This document shows positions 13,481 to 25,680 of a stretch of DNA of 64,000 bases, in pieces (positions within the stretch are counted from its first letter, which is position 1; each line of letters starts with the position of its first letter). The position numbers and the translations under genes are program-made. Origin of the DNA: Argentina anserina. Lineage: Eukaryota > Streptophyta > Magnoliopsida > Rosales > Rosaceae. Under the pieces are notes generated by a model. It was given only the letters and a program-made list of their open reading frames with translations, was not told the origin of the DNA and searched no databases. Where the stretch lies: NCBI RefSeq assembly GCF_933775445.1, contig NC_065874.1, forward strand, positions 6,033,001-6,097,000. Direction: 5' to 3'.

Positions 13481-14162
13481 ATTATACCCCCTTGATGATT
13501 TCTTCTAAATTGAGTCAACAGTTGCGTACCTTACCGAGATTGACACAGTATGCAATGCTACTTGAGCCACACGTCTTTAGCTTGACTGGAAAAGGGGTTT
13601 ACGAATTACCATTGAAGAAAAAAAAATAGGGGATTAATTTTTGTCATTATATTATATTATATTATTCTTTAGTAGTAGTAGAGAGCAGCCTATACCGTGG
13701 CCGGAAAAAGGAGCAGCCTATGTTTTACATGTATTTGAATGATGATATCAATAAATGATGCCCAGGAGCGGTATGCCTTTTATGCAATCTCTGCGTCTGT
13801 TTTCTTCAATGGATGGGAATCTTCCTAATTCAAGTAGACATCATATTTTATTCTTATGTATTGATTACTTAAACTATTGATGACATATACATTATACATA
13901 ATTTGATATGAGCTAGAATCCAAACTTGGTTGGAAAACCCATACCACCGTGCCAACCAAGTACCAAGATATATGGAGAAGTTGGTAGTGGTTGTCAATTT
14001 TAAATACCAATAGTTGGTATGGTATATGGTTTTGAGAAAAAAGTTATGTGGTACAGTACCATAACTAACCCTATGTCTGACATTACAAGCCCAGCATGCA
14101 CGCTTTTTTATTTTAATGGTAGGCTTGTGATTCCCCCCAAACTTCCAGTTGACCTTTAACCG
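13481..14162. other. 3' UTR and intergenic gap between epimerase and glucosyltransferase
   Basis: The first 270 bases look like a 3' UTR, with an AATAAA-like signal in ATCAATAAATGATG near 13750 and a short ATT/AGT repeat near 13650-13680. I see nothing coding in the rest. Confidence 0.5.
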
Positions 14163-14170
14163 ATGAGCAG

Positions 14171-14177
14171 TATAAAG
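14171..14177 (+). promoter_or_regulatory. TATA box of the glucosyltransferase gene
   Basis: TATAAAG lies 46 bases before the ATG at 14217. An upstream in-frame ATG at 14163 overlaps this region and would precede the likely transcription start, so the later ATG is preferred. Confidence 0.5.
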
Positions 14178-14216
14178 AGGTACGTTGGTCATATGAACCC
14201 TTCTAAATCGATCAAA

Positions 14217-16066
14217 ATGGAGGAAATTACAAAGAGAAAGAGGTTGATCTTGTTCCCAATTCCCCTTGAAGGCCATATGAACCCCATGCTAAAGCTGGCC
14301 GATCTTCTATACTCCAAAGGCTTCTCCATAACCATCATCCACACCCAACTCAACTCCCCAAACCCTTCACTCCATCCACACTTCACCTTCCGCTCAATCC
14401 CAGATGGCTTGTCCGAATCTGAGGCTTCCCCCAAAGACATCGTCCTTCTCTTTTATCTTTTCAATACCAAGTGTGTGCAGCCCTTCAAGGAATGCTTGTC
14501 TAGCTTGTTATCAGAGGAGCCTGAAGTTGCTTGTTTGATCTCTGACGCCATATTTCATTTCACTCAATCTGTTGCTGAAAGCTTCAAGCTGCCAAGGTTT
14601 GTCTTTGAGACCGGGAGCATGACTGGCTATGCTGTTTTTTCTCATTTCTCACTGCTAAGAGAAAAGGGTTACCTACCAGTTACGCAAGGTGAACTTTCTT
14701 CCTTATTTTTCAGGGCTACTGATTTCAGTTTTGCACTTTTGCTTATCAAAATTGTATCTCGGTTTCGATCATGTGTTGGTTTGCTTGGTTACATGTTAGA
14801 GATTACTATAATTTGGACCCTAACACGCATTTTCGGATGCATCAGCGCTTCATTTGAAACAAGCTGATGAAATAATTTGTCAACTCTGGTGGTGCTAAAT
14901 TTTTGGAACAGAAAATGCATATGCTGTAATGATAGATCGAAGTACTAATAAATATCGTCCAGCATTTCTTTACTTGATTTACATTGTTGTGTGAACTTTT
15001 GCGAGGACTGTTTAGTTAAGTACTTAAATTTCTGCCATCATTCATGTTCAAAATTCCAATGAAACAAAAGTTGTGACAATATTGGATTGCCTTACAAAGA
15101 TCCTAAATTCATACCCTGTATATAATCCACACTATTGAATCCTCTCTAAGTAAGATGTGAGAAAACGTAACACTAGTTTTGCTGTTAACTTCAGATTCTC
15201 AACCAGGGAAGGTAGTGACGGAGCTTCCACCTCTCAGAATCAAAGACCTTCCGGTGATCCCAAAGGGAGACCCGGAGAAATTTTTCGAAATATGCGTCCT
15301 TATTGCGTCAAAAATTGCTGCCTCTGATGGAGTCATTTTTAACACTTTCAAGGATCTTGAAGAACAAGGAATGGCGATATTGCAGAAGCAATACCCTGAT
15401 CTTCCAGTTTTCCCAATAGGTCCATTTCACGACTATGAGGAAGCCTCTTCAACTAGCAACCAAAGTTGCATTTCTTGGCTAAACACTCGAGCACCAAAGT
15501 CTGTCATTTATGTTAGCTTTGGGACCATTGCAGCAATAACCAAAGCTCAGTTTTTGGAGATAGCTTGGGGTCTAAGCAACAGCAACCAACCTTTCTTGTG
15601 GGTGGTTCGACCCGGCTTAGTCCACGGGTCAGACTGGCTTGAACTACTGCCTAATAGGTTTCTCGAGAACCTGAATGGGAGAGGTCACATTGTGAAATGG
15701 GCACCTCAGAAAGAAGTGTTGTCACATCCATCAGTTGGAGGCTTCTGGACTCACAATGGTTGGAATTCTACATTGGAGAGTGTTTGTGCCGGTGTCCCTA
15801 TGATTTGTTTTCCTTGTTTCGGTGACCAAATGGTGCTAGCAAGGTATGTGAGTAAGGTTTGGAAAATTGGGTTGCAGTATGAGAATGAGATTGAGAGAGG
15901 TGAGATTGAAGCAACAATTAGGAAGCTGATGGAGGAGAAAGAAGGAGAAGAAATCAGAGACAGAAGCTTGAAGCTGATGGAGAAGGCAAATGTATGCTGC
16001 AAACCAGGTGGATCTTCATCTCAATGCTTGGATGCCCTGGTGAAACATATTTTATCATATGAATAA
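14217..16066 (+). CDS. UDP-glycosyltransferase, UGT76 group
   Basis: Two exons, 14217-14688 and 15195-16066, join (phase 1) to 447 residues, the usual family length. Family-1 UGTs move a sugar, mostly glucose, from UDP-sugar to small molecules in the cytosol. The UGT76 group includes enzymes acting on cytokinins, salicylate and isoleucic acid, but the acceptor cannot be read from sequence. Visible features: the catalytic His20 in PIPLEGHMNPML, the LISDAIFHF segment that holds the partner Asp, and a complete 44-residue PSPG box at 326-369 running from WAPQKEVLSH to FGDQ. The box has HNGWNS, the Asn variant common in UGT76. The ATG at 14163 in the same frame would add 18 residues, but it lies upstream of the TATA box, so I start at 14217. 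Downstream it converges with the coatomer gene. Confidence 0.9.
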
Positions 16067-16688
16067 GTTGTTCTCCCAAATTAGCTCACGGATAGCTAGT
16101 TATAGAACTTCGCCATGTTTAAGTGTTGGATCAATAAGAAAATGAAAACTCATGTATTCAATCTCCAAGCCAACAATGTAATACACATATTACATAAACT
16201 TATTTCAAATTCATTCCCACGTCTTGATTGAAATGTTGTGGAACTGATGAAGATTGCGAAGAGCCTAAACCAACTCATGTGCTATGGGATTTTGGACATT
16301 TGGGAAATTTCTCGTTACTAAGTTGAAGTGAGATTAACCTCAAAATAATGACTGCAAAATCGAATATGTGGAACGCCCAGGTCTTAGAAGACCTACTCAT
16401 AAAAATTCGGAACCAGATGCAATTAATCAAAAAGAAAGCAAAAGTTTGAGCCACCAAAATCCATAATCCAAATTCCTGAAAACATTTTAATACATGAAGT
16501 ATCATATGCAACAATGAGATCAGGAACCAATAGTATAAAACTTTAATCTGTGTCACCAAATACACATTTTCGATTCAATTCATATATTCTCAAATTCTTA
16601 GCTTACAAAATCAAAGCAGAGCCGTCACAAAAGGTGTGAGTATACAATAGCAGTAATTAGCTCTTGTGTGAAATCCACCTCGGAGATT
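16067..16688. other. Convergent 3' intergenic region
   Basis: This region holds the 3' ends of the glucosyltransferase (+) and coatomer epsilon (-) genes. It is AT-rich and I see no other gene in it. Confidence 0.5.
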
Positions 16689-18691
16689 TCATGCAACTGA
16701 TTGAACAGCTCTGTCGAAGCTCTCTTCTGCAGATGAGGTACGTTTGACGAGGACATGCTCTGGATGCGCAAGTCTTAATTGGCTGAAAGCAGTGATAGTA
16801 GAATTATTAACCATTATGTTGTACATTATATAATTCCCGAATCATACAATGACATAAATATACCACACAATCCACTTGTATTTGCCAACAAACTTTACCT
16901 GAGAAAACGAGAAGGTGATTTCCCGATGTGAAGATAGCATACAACCAGGTTGGCTAGAGTTTCTGGGTCCTTTGCATCCTGTGAGAAACAAGTGACTCCA
17001 CATTACTCATAATAACAAAGAGAAAACAAAATCATGTGCACATTCAGTGTCAACGATGCACACAACAATATTTGAACTCACACGTCAATATACCAGTGTA
17101 TAACTATCCAATCATTGAGTTCAGCCATAAGACTGCAATTATGTAGTTCTATAGTGCAAAAATTACATTACATTTTCCCAGATTAACTGTACACAAATTA
17201 CAAATTTTAAAATAGACTACGACTGATTAATTACACTTGCCTTGTTCAGTGCTTCAAGAAGCAGTGTTTCAGCTTCATCAAAATTTCCCATGTGCATGCA
17301 GCAAACAGCCTTTCCATTCAAAATCAAGCTTGTGACCTGAGACTTCTCCGAGAAATCTTGGAAGATGAGATATGCCTCCTGTATCTTAGAACCACCCTGA
17401 ATACATCAAAGAAGTTAGAAACATGGATGATAACTTCTCTGTAACATAACTGTACTGGCAAAACTAAATTCATGAATTACCACTGCCAGATTTTGCCACG
17501 CTGTTGCAAGTTGAGTTAGGGTGTGGTCCTCATCAATCTTTTGCATTTCCTTCAGCCGTCTTTCAGCATAATCAGACCTATGCATCTTGAGGAATATTTG
17601 CACAGTCAGTGCATCCCTACAAAAGAATAACCAGCATGCATCAGACTTGAGAATATAACTAGATCACCAGCATTTTACAATTCTGTCTTCATGATCTAAC
17701 ACTTATTTCACGGCCCTCGAAAATTCTGCTTGCACCAACATCTCTATCCATATATTACGAAGCCAACAGATGGAAAGCGGTACATTGCATAATCTATCCA
17801 GTATCTAAACCTTAAGAACCATGCACAGGCAATCGGTTACTGCAGTTCACATAATTTAGACCTCATATTATGTCCTGAATGTGACTTAGAAACCGAGTTT
17901 TCCAATGATCTTGTACAAGTTTTAACCACATTGATTGCTTATTCTAATAAAGCTAGCTAGCTCAAGAAATATAAACCAACTAGGAAAACCAAAACCTAAC
18001 ACATAGCTAGAAAAAATAAAACTCTTAAGCATTGCAGGTGGTAATGTAAAACATTCGTCTAATGCATCCGATTTCAATTCCAGAGTAAACACAACTTCAA
18101 CATGTTGAATCAGATAGTAAATAAAAACAGTGAAACTATACTTAAGAAGGTAAAAAAGTTAAAAAGCAGACGTACAATTCCAAATTGCCGCCGGCATTAG
18201 TGTACTTGAGAGCTTCAATGTAGTCCTGCTCATGCATAAACACAGTTCCGGCGACCATCCTCAGCACCGGGATGTTCCCGATCGCCGGATCCGCCAGCAA
18301 CTCCTTGAGATTCGAGATCGCCGATTCCTGCACCACATTCACACACATTTTCCGATTCTCAATTTCCCAATTTCAAAAATCAAAACGCGAGGGATTTGGA
18401 AACCCTAGGGGATCCGGACGGAGGGACCTTGTAATCGGGGCCGGAGAGGTAGAGGGCGAGGAGCTTGACGGCCTGGAGAGGCGTGGCGGCGGAGGAGTCG
18501 ATCTCGTTGATGACGAGCTGGTAGCTGCCGAGGGCTATGTAGGATCGGAAGACGAGGCAGTCGCGCTCGACGGCCTCGTCCGGCGAGAGGTTAGGGAGCT
18601 CGCTGCTGTTGATGGCGGCCTGGTAGGCGCCTAAGTAGAAGTTGTTGCGGAGGTTGAAGAGGTGGTCCGGTCCTGCTGCTAGTGCTGCCAT
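16689..18691 (-). CDS. Coatomer subunit epsilon
   Basis: Six exons on the minus strand: 18691-18428, 18327-18176, 17616-17481, 17396-17241, 16978-16899 and 16782-16689. They join to 293 residues, against 292 in Arabidopsis epsilon-1. The protein is part of the COPI coat on Golgi-to-ER and intra-Golgi vesicles, where the epsilon TPR-like helical solenoid binds the alpha subunit. Recognisable blocks are [19 protein letters not shown] at the N-terminus, [53 protein letters not shown] and [12 protein letters not shown]. No residue of the reading frame is broken. Intron 4 (17240-16979) has a GC donor (AAG|GCAAGT) instead of GT. The leader carries a GA/CT microsatellite just upstream of the ATG. 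Confidence 0.93.
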
Positions 18692-18728
18692 GGCGGTGGT
18701 GCTCGGTGGCGGTTTCGGTTGTGCAGAT

Positions 18729-18770
<42 letters not shown>
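18729..18770. repeat. GA/CT microsatellite in the coatomer epsilon leader
   Basis: A run of GA repeats on the plus strand, interrupted once by GG, lies about 40-80 bases upstream of the coatomer epsilon ATG. It would be a CT tract in the transcript leader or core promoter, as is common in plant 5' UTRs. Confidence 0.85.
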
Positions 18771-18779
18771 TTATGAAGA

Positions 18780-19672
18780 CGAAGGCCTCTTCTATTCTCC
18801 GTAGTTTTTATTTCTTCTAACTTGCTCTCGGCCCAACCCGAGAACCATGGTTTTTAGAATTAGATTGCATTACATTCGATCATATAAAGTGTGTGAAGAA
18901 TGAAATAGATGATTTATCTATCGTGATATATATATATATATATATATATATCATTGCTGAAACACGTATAGATTTGATCGTTAATGCATATTTGAGTGCG
19001 TTATAATTTGAGTTTTGCCGCATTATTATGATTCACATATTGCAAAGATGATTTTCAATCGGTTGGTTAAGTCGAGTACTACGCCAGATGCGAGAGCATC
19101 AGAAGTCGAAAAAAGCTTTGGTCGCTGACTAATTATTGAGAAAAGTCATGATTATTCCACGGATTTTATTTAATTTATGTTTATTTTTCATTCGCCAACT
19201 TCAATATATTTTCTTATTTTGTCTGTGACAGTGGTTCTTACATTTTGCAACCCTCAATTTATTTAAGAAATAGCTTTTTTGTAATCATATTTTGGTGTTA
19301 TTCAAGAGATTAAGGGTTGAGAATCAACAAGCATAGCCCCTATTGTCCCAACCCTTGTGATCATTTCCACTAGTTGCTCTAGAAAGAATTCTATTGTCGT
19401 TTGGATAATACAATGCCGAGACACTAAGCACTACGATCATGGAAATGATTTCTTTGTTATGAAGAAGCGATTGTATGTAACATTTTTACCAGTATTACAC
19501 AAGTTCATGTCATGACTTCATCCTACACATTGAACAAGTAATAACCACCTTCTTCTGTGATTGTGCGTTTGTGGATATCACTCCAGAACAACAAACACAT
19601 AAATATATCAAACATCAAAACACAAATCAATCAACAAGTTTTCATGAAAAGGGACTATAGCATCGGAATGCT
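18780..19672. other. Intergenic region with AT microsatellite
   Basis: An (AT)n run lies at about 18928-18953. The segment 19310-19672 is the 3' flank of the CASP-like gene and is repeated in decayed form near 28880. No other gene was seen. Confidence 0.5.
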
Positions 19673-20462
19673 CTATTTCGTTTTCAGTAGCTTGATGATG
19701 GACAACACTGTGATAACCACCAAGAGAAGCAGCCCAATATAAGAAGCAATGAGAGCACCACCACCATGGTCGCAGAACTTGCCAAACTTGTCACAGATTT
19801 TGTTCCATTGAGCGTGGGAGTTTCCTTTCTTCCCTAGCTGTGCCATGAAGGTAGCTGCACCATCACCAGAAGATGCCAGCGCCACAGTCATCTGCAGTGC
19901 ACAAAACATTAATGAACAACACAATATTTAGTCGACATGAAAACAATCTGTACTAGGCTACTAGCTAGCCAGTTATATATCGACATGTTAAGCTTAAAAA
20001 ATGTTCATCTACCATGTCTAAAATGGCCATCATCACAAGGCGAAGACCCTTGTCCTTGAACTTGTCACCGAAAATCTGCACTATTATCATCAGCAAGTTG
20101 TGAAGGCTGGCCATTCCATTAGCTACAACAAAGTACCTGCATGATCCTCATTTCACGAAAATCAGCATTTCACTTCTAATTTCATCACGATTTCCAGCGT
20201 TCATGAGAGGAGAAAGAATAGTGTGTGCTTACACATTTGCTGGATTGTGTTGAAACTTGGCTGTGAGAGTGGCTTTTACTGGAGTAGTACCAATAGTAGC
20301 AACAACCAAGGTCTTGGTTTCTTTGTTAAGTGCCATTACAAGAGTTGCGGAAAGCGTGGCCAAGAAGGCAACCACTCTCAGCAACAGAATGGTACAATCC
20401 TTTGGCTTTCTCATCACCACCAAGCAACTAGACCCTGGTTTCTCTCCATCTTCTAGCGCCAT
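19673..20462 (-). CDS. CASP-like membrane protein (CASPL1 type)
   Basis: Three exons, 20462-20233, 20136-20013 and 19891-19673, join to 190 residues. CASP-like proteins are four-helix MARVEL-related plasma-membrane proteins. The Casparian-strip CASPs organise wall-modifying enzymes, while most CASPL members have no assigned role. Visible here are four hydrophobic segments (about 27-48, 78-100, 104-128 and 162-186) and short cytosolic ends. An Arg lies in the first helix (ILLLRVVAFLA) and an Asp in the third (MAILDMMTVALASSGDGAA), the charged residues typical of the family. The extracellular loop between helices 3 and 4 contains WNKICDKFGKFC with paired Cys. Length fits CASPL1B-type members. 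A TATATATA box lies about 55 bases upstream. The 3' end is duplicated near 29 kb. Confidence 0.88.
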
Positions 20463-21870
20463 TGTTAGAACTGAATGAGAGATATGGAAGTGATTGCTTT
20501 GTTTTCGAGGTAGAGGCGTATATATAGTAACTTAGACGAAGGGAAATGGATTAGAAGAAGTCTTCAGTTGTTGAGTCTGCTAGTGCGAAGAACATATCTA
20601 CTCATAGGAGTTGTCTCAACAATCCACAAACTTTTGGTACACAGGTTGGTAGAGGTAGCTCGGAAGATTAATTCTATTAACTCCATGACTTTATGGTAAC
20701 ATTTGGTTGTCTTAAGCAAATCTATATGGTCTAAAGTCTAAACTATAACAAGCAGCATACCATATTTTCTCTCTCTACACTTTACAGAAACACATCAGCA
20801 ATTTTAACAATCTCTAATTAGTTCACAAACGGAAAACTTGTTCTTTAAGTCATCAACGTTCCCCCAAGTCTACTCCAAAGAGTGAAAGGGAAGGGCCGAC
20901 GTGTGTGCTATATTAGTCTGGCCATCCAGCAAACAGCATTGTTTCTTAGTTCAAAGCTTTAGAACAAAATAGAGTACCAACATGGCATCAATTACCAGAA
21001 TAAGGCTTCCATATGAATGAAAGTGATCCTTATTTGTAAGAGAAACTACACTCCATGACCCTGGGACAAGCACTTCAATTGTCCATAAATGCATCCCCAA
21101 CAAACATTATCACCAACATCTGTTGGATTAGGGTCCTTGTTTTAGTTGTTTCCACATCGGCTATCTTCACGAACTCCGCCGTACTTTTGAAGAAGATTGC
21201 TGGAACAGTAATAGGATTTCCTGCTATTTAAAGTTTAGAGTGATGGGATTTCCTACTCGAAAGAGTTTAGTGATGGTCTGATTGGTCTCCATAAGTCCAT
21301 AACAATAGCTTAGTGACAGATTGTATGTAGGTAAAGTTGCCTGTTACAGTGACAGGTCAATGGTTGTTCACGGAGAACTTGATCCTAAAAGGGACAACAA
21401 AAACCCAAATTTGATATCAAAAATAAAGAAACTGGGAATTCGAGCACGTACAAAGCAAAGCAATTGCAATTGCAAATGCAGACTAGTGTTTGAAATGATT
21501 AAGCTTAAAATAAATATAAGAAAAGCATCAGTTCATCAACCAAATAAATTTTTTTAAATACAGAATAAATGTTTGACAATTAGATCCGGGAACATATATA
21601 CTTTATCTGCAGTCAATCAACTACAACACATGGTGATATAGCAATCACAAGAATGACATGAATATCCTTTCCACTTCAGGTGTTTCAAGTGCATCATACA
21701 TTAATCTGACACCACAGATTGACATAGTTTCTCGCACAAATGTTGTAAATTATGAACATCCCCAACAAAATATACAACCAATTTTGATGTCTATCTTCCA
21801 TGTAATGTGTGATAAGGATTCCAGTTCCTTCAAAGTAAAAGTAGCTGCGGTAGATTCCAGGATCTGGATG
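20463..21870. other. Intergenic region
   Basis: The first 70 bases carry the CASP-like promoter (TATATATA on the minus strand near 20520). I see no gene in the rest; the frame at 21321-21557 has no recognisable content. Confidence 0.5.
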
Positions 21871-23841
21871 CTATTTTTTCCCTGTTGTGACACCAACTAC
21901 AACGTTGCTCACCTGTGAGATTAAGAAAATTATGATCAGCTGATCTTTGTTTGCTTGATAAGGAAAGGAAAATTTGAAGGGAAAACAGATGAACGATGAA
22001 CTGAATGGACATACCAATTTTCCACTCTCATCAACCGACATAGGGTTCTCAACGACAACAGTTTGACTCTGAGAATTAGGCATTGACTGCAAAAAAAAAA
22101 AAGATTAGTATCACAAGTCACTACCACAAACATGCTCCCATCTGGAATATAGATGGTATACTATAATTAGCTTACTGCTGAAGTAGAGGGTCTCTGAACT
22201 GGAATTGGGAGTCGTGGATTGCCACCCATCTGTAAAAGTACATAAAATTTGCATGTAAGATCGAGGCACATAGAGAGAGGCTGACTGACTTGCAGCATGA
22301 TAAACAGGTGAACGACGTATAATAATAGACCTTTTGGGTGATACTGTGACTTCATTAAAGTTGTCTCAAAAAGTTAAGATTTACTTTACATGCGACCAGA
22401 AAATAACACCAACCTCTTAATGAGGCACAAAATCCACATGAAAGAAATAAGATAGGCAAGACAAAGTAGCAAGTTTAAATACTACTTTAATACAATACCA
22501 AAGTAGAAGACAACTTTAGTGAAGTCACAGTATGAACAGAATTTCAATGGTATATGAGTCACTGATATGCCAAAGGTAAAAAGAATGAAATCAACTTACA
22601 ACATTGGTAACAAACTGACAGACTGCGCATTTAACAGAAGGAGCCCCATATGGATACATAAGCGTTGTCCGGCAGTTCCCACAGTTGATGTGGGCAAACT
22701 GATTGGTTGCTGTATTACACAAAACGAAAGCCCTCATTAGATAATAGTTCAGGTGGTAAAATAGTTTTCCATGTATGCAACATAAAAGAAAATTCAGCAA
22801 AATATGCAATTGTGAAGCTCTTTAATAAAACAAGGATGAACAGATCACAAGTTCACGACGGATCCATTTTTCGATTTTATTGAATATCAACTACTAAGAA
22901 ATAGGCAAATAGGTATTCAAAAGAACAGAAGTTTCAAGCCTGTTATCACCAGAAGATATTGCACTAAAACAATAAGGCTGCATCATTACCTCCATGTTGC
23001 ATATAAAAATAAGGAAAAACACAAAAGAGCTTATATAATACCTGGAGCAAGGTTGACTGTATGGCAGCAGGAGCATCTCACACTTGTTGCGCCCCGTGTA
23101 TGCATTAACAACGTCCTGCAACCCCCACAAATAAGTTGAGCCATTTCCGTACCTACAAGATTTGCCACATTATCATACCGGATGACTCCATGAAATGCTT
23201 CTAAGGTTAGGTTCGAGTTTATTGATGTCTAGTCCAGTATTGATAGTACACAGTATATAAAGCCTCTGTTCAAAGAACCATATTGACTGACAATCCACAT
23301 GATATCAATAACTGAGATTTATAGACAACCAGGTAAACAGTTTACGGATTTCCAGTGATCTCACTCTCCTCCATTCTTTTCAATTTCTATTTCAACCATG
23401 CATCTTACACATGACTAATACATTTTCCTCTAAATTTCTGCTATATAATTTCCGCTAAATTCCTACCATTTAATATATTTTTCTGATTTGACACAAATAA
23501 GACTAACAAACCCTTCTAGTTATACTATAAAGAAGAGGGACATGCATCAACTACACCATATTGATAATGTTTATCCTCCATTTGACTTTACCATAAATAA
23601 CAAAACCTTATACCATACTTCCTACTAAGCAGATGCTAATTCATATATCTACCAATATTTTATGAACAGAGACTGCTTACTAATTCAGTACCTATTAAAA
23701 AGAACTGAAAAGAAAAGAAAGTGTATTACCAGGGGGAGGGACAGGGGTGATTATATTGCATAATGCACAACAAACATTTGAAGCTCCTCTTGGATATAAA
23801 AGGATGCTTCTACAACCACTACAAACAAGCTGGCTCTGCAT
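21871..23841 (-). CDS. LSD1/LOL-type zinc-finger protein
   Basis: Six coding exons on the minus strand: 23841-23730, 23152-23042, 22709-22600, 22229-22176, 22086-22015 and 21912-21871. They join to 166 residues. Three LSD1-type zinc fingers of pattern CxxCRxxLxYxxGAxxVxCxxC are visible: one from C7, one from C46 and one from C84, each on its own exon. A low-complexity tail ends [13 protein letters not shown]. Arabidopsis LSD1 and LOL1 have the same three-finger build and act as negative and positive regulators of hypersensitive cell death and superoxide responses. Which of the two this matches cannot be told by eye. The ATG is preceded by an acceptor (TTGCAG|CT), so a non-coding first exon lies further upstream. 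The protein is slightly shorter than the usual 180-190 residues. Confidence 0.88.
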
Positions 23842-24468
23842 AGCTGCAACATTAGTACATAAAAAATGAGGGCTCGCACGACAAGCATATTTGGCAGTTA
23901 TTGTGGAAATGAAATTCATTTGTTTTTTCTACTATGTCAATATGCATTAAGGTACATTAACTTATTTCAAAATAAGAAAAGGTACAGTGACTCCATTACA
24001 AGTTTTGAAACAATCTAAGATCCTTGCAGTCTGCCACAGTGCTACTATTATATGTTTGTATTGTAACAAGACGTATCTTTTTTGAATAATTTCACAACTA
24101 GAGAAGAAAAATCAGAGGGACAACTGCACAATTTGAGCAAACATGAAGTATACAAGATAATCACTAAAAATCAAAGCCAAGAAAGAAGTAGCTCTTCCTT
24201 ATAAAAGAAAAAAAAATTAACCAACAATCATCATGATGACAGCAAACCAAACAGGACAACACAAGGAAAGAAATTTGTGCTGATGCACAATTCCTAACAT
24301 TTTCTTGACTCCCACACCAATATAACTGAATTGCATCAATTTTGCAGTCCACTTAAAGCAAAAGATTGACATTGAAAGTAGAAAATCAAACCAAAACAGC
24401 TCTGGGCTCTGGCTAATAAGACCTTTAAGTTCATCAGGTTTGCAGAAAGGAAAAGAAAACTGTAGTAA

Positions 24469-25680
24469 CTAATCAGAGTCGGAAATTTCTCCATTGAGCT
24501 GCTCTAGATACTGAGCCTCCTTGCTATTAGCAATGCTCCTCATCTTTGAGTCACCAATAAACATATCATGGCGTCCTAAAACAACAAGATCCAGAAGCTT
24601 TCTCCTTGCATTATAAACTGGATTTGGGTGAATCAAACACCCTTTTTCATAAGCTTCTCTCAGAAAAACAGTGTGCCTCTTTCCCTTGGTAGACAAATAG
24701 AACATCCCAGGGTGATCCAGAAACAAATCCCTTACATTCAAATCAAACCCAAACCATTTTCTGAAATGACTGATATTCTCCACTTCGACCATCTTCTCAA
24801 CTGTCAGATTTAAGAACTCATGAACTATTGCAACTGCTCGTTTCTCCCCAACTATCATTCCAGCTTTAGACAACTTTTTCTTCTCTGTGACCTCATCATA
24901 TGGCCCTACGTATGGCAATTTCTGCCATTCTTTAACCTTGGCTCTAAAATTCTTTCTTAACCTCATCCCTGGAGGATACCCATGCTTAAAACTAAACTGA
25001 AGTTCAGCCCTATCAACACTGCAACCCTCCTTGCAATATTCTTCTACCCTCCAATTCTCAACAGCAGCAACAAACTTATCAGAAATTTCACCAACCAGTT
25101 TCAAGTTATGAGTATTGGGCTCATGAGCATCACAAAGTTGAAAAAGATGGGAGTTCTTAGATATTACAGACTCCTCAAAATCATCAGGAAGCCCAAGTTC
25201 CCTGAAAACCTTAAAAATGCCACGGAGTGGCAGCATTTTGGAAGTTGACATGGACAAAAGCCGTACCAATCGATCAACAACAAGTGGCAATGAGGCATTA
25301 ATAGCCCCTGCTTCTTCTTCTGAAATTCGAAAAGCAGCATCAGTTAACGTGCTTCGTGTCTGTCCCTTTGTTGGGTCATGGTAAATGTGGAAAATATGAG
25401 GGTATTTGCGGAGAAAGGCCACTGCACCACGGTTGAGATGGAGCTTCTGAGAGAGCCTGGAGAGAAAATCAACAGAAACTGCAAGGTCGCTCGGGTTTGC
25501 TAGGATGAGATCTTGCACTGCAATGACTTTCACAAGGTTCTTGTACTTATCCATTAATTTCTCAAACGTGGGATCTCTGGCTCTTGATGCTACATACTGA
25601 GATGAGGTTGTTTTCAACCTAACACCCAAAAACCGATCGTAGGGCTGCTTCATTATCAATCTCATAACTCGGGTACCCAT
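24469..25680 (-). CDS. PORR-domain protein (WHAT'S THIS FACTOR-like), organelle RNA splicing
   Basis: A single-exon frame of 403 residues. The PORR (plant organelle RNA recognition) domain fills roughly residues 35-365. Hallmarks are DPTFEKLMDKYKNLVKVIAVQ near its start, LSRLSQKLHLNRGAVAFLRKYPHIF, and LFLDHPGMFYLSTKGKRHTVFLREAY near the end. Members are imported into plastids or mitochondria and bind group II introns; WTF1 and WTF9 are the studied examples. The N-terminus (MGTRVMRLIMKQPYDRFLGVRLKT) is basic and free of acidic residues, as in a mitochondrial or plastid presequence. The C-terminus is a short acidic tail ending SDSD. Single-exon structure is common in this family. It sits about 630 bases upstream of the LSD1-like start on the same strand. 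The exact family member is uncertain; WTF9-like is a guess. Confidence 0.85.
   Translation of the reverse strand: MGTRVMRLIMKQPYDRFLGVRLKTTSSQYVASRARDPTFEKLMDKYKNLVKVIAVQDLILANPSDLAVSVDFLSRLSQKLHLNRGAVAFLRKYPHIFHIYHDPTKGQTRSTLTDAAFRISEEEAGAINASLPLVVDRLVRLLSMSTSKMLPLRGIFKVFRELGLPDDFEESVISKNSHLFQLCDAHEPNTHNLKLVGEISDKFVAAVENWRVEEYCKEGCSVDRAELQFSFKHGYPPGMRLRKNFRAKVKEWQKLPYVGPYDEVTEKKKLSKAGMIVGEKRAVAIVHEFLNLTVEKMVEVENISHFRKWFGFDLNVRDLFLDHPGMFYLSTKGKRHTVFLREAYEKGCLIHPNPVYNARRKLLDLVVLGRHDMFIGDSKMRSIANSKEAQYLEQLNGEISDSD

Noticed and set aside
14163..14216. Upstream in-frame ATG for the glucosyltransferase
   Set aside because: It precedes the TATAAAG box and would add 18 residues not expected in the family, even though the added text by chance contains GHMNP like the true N-terminus.
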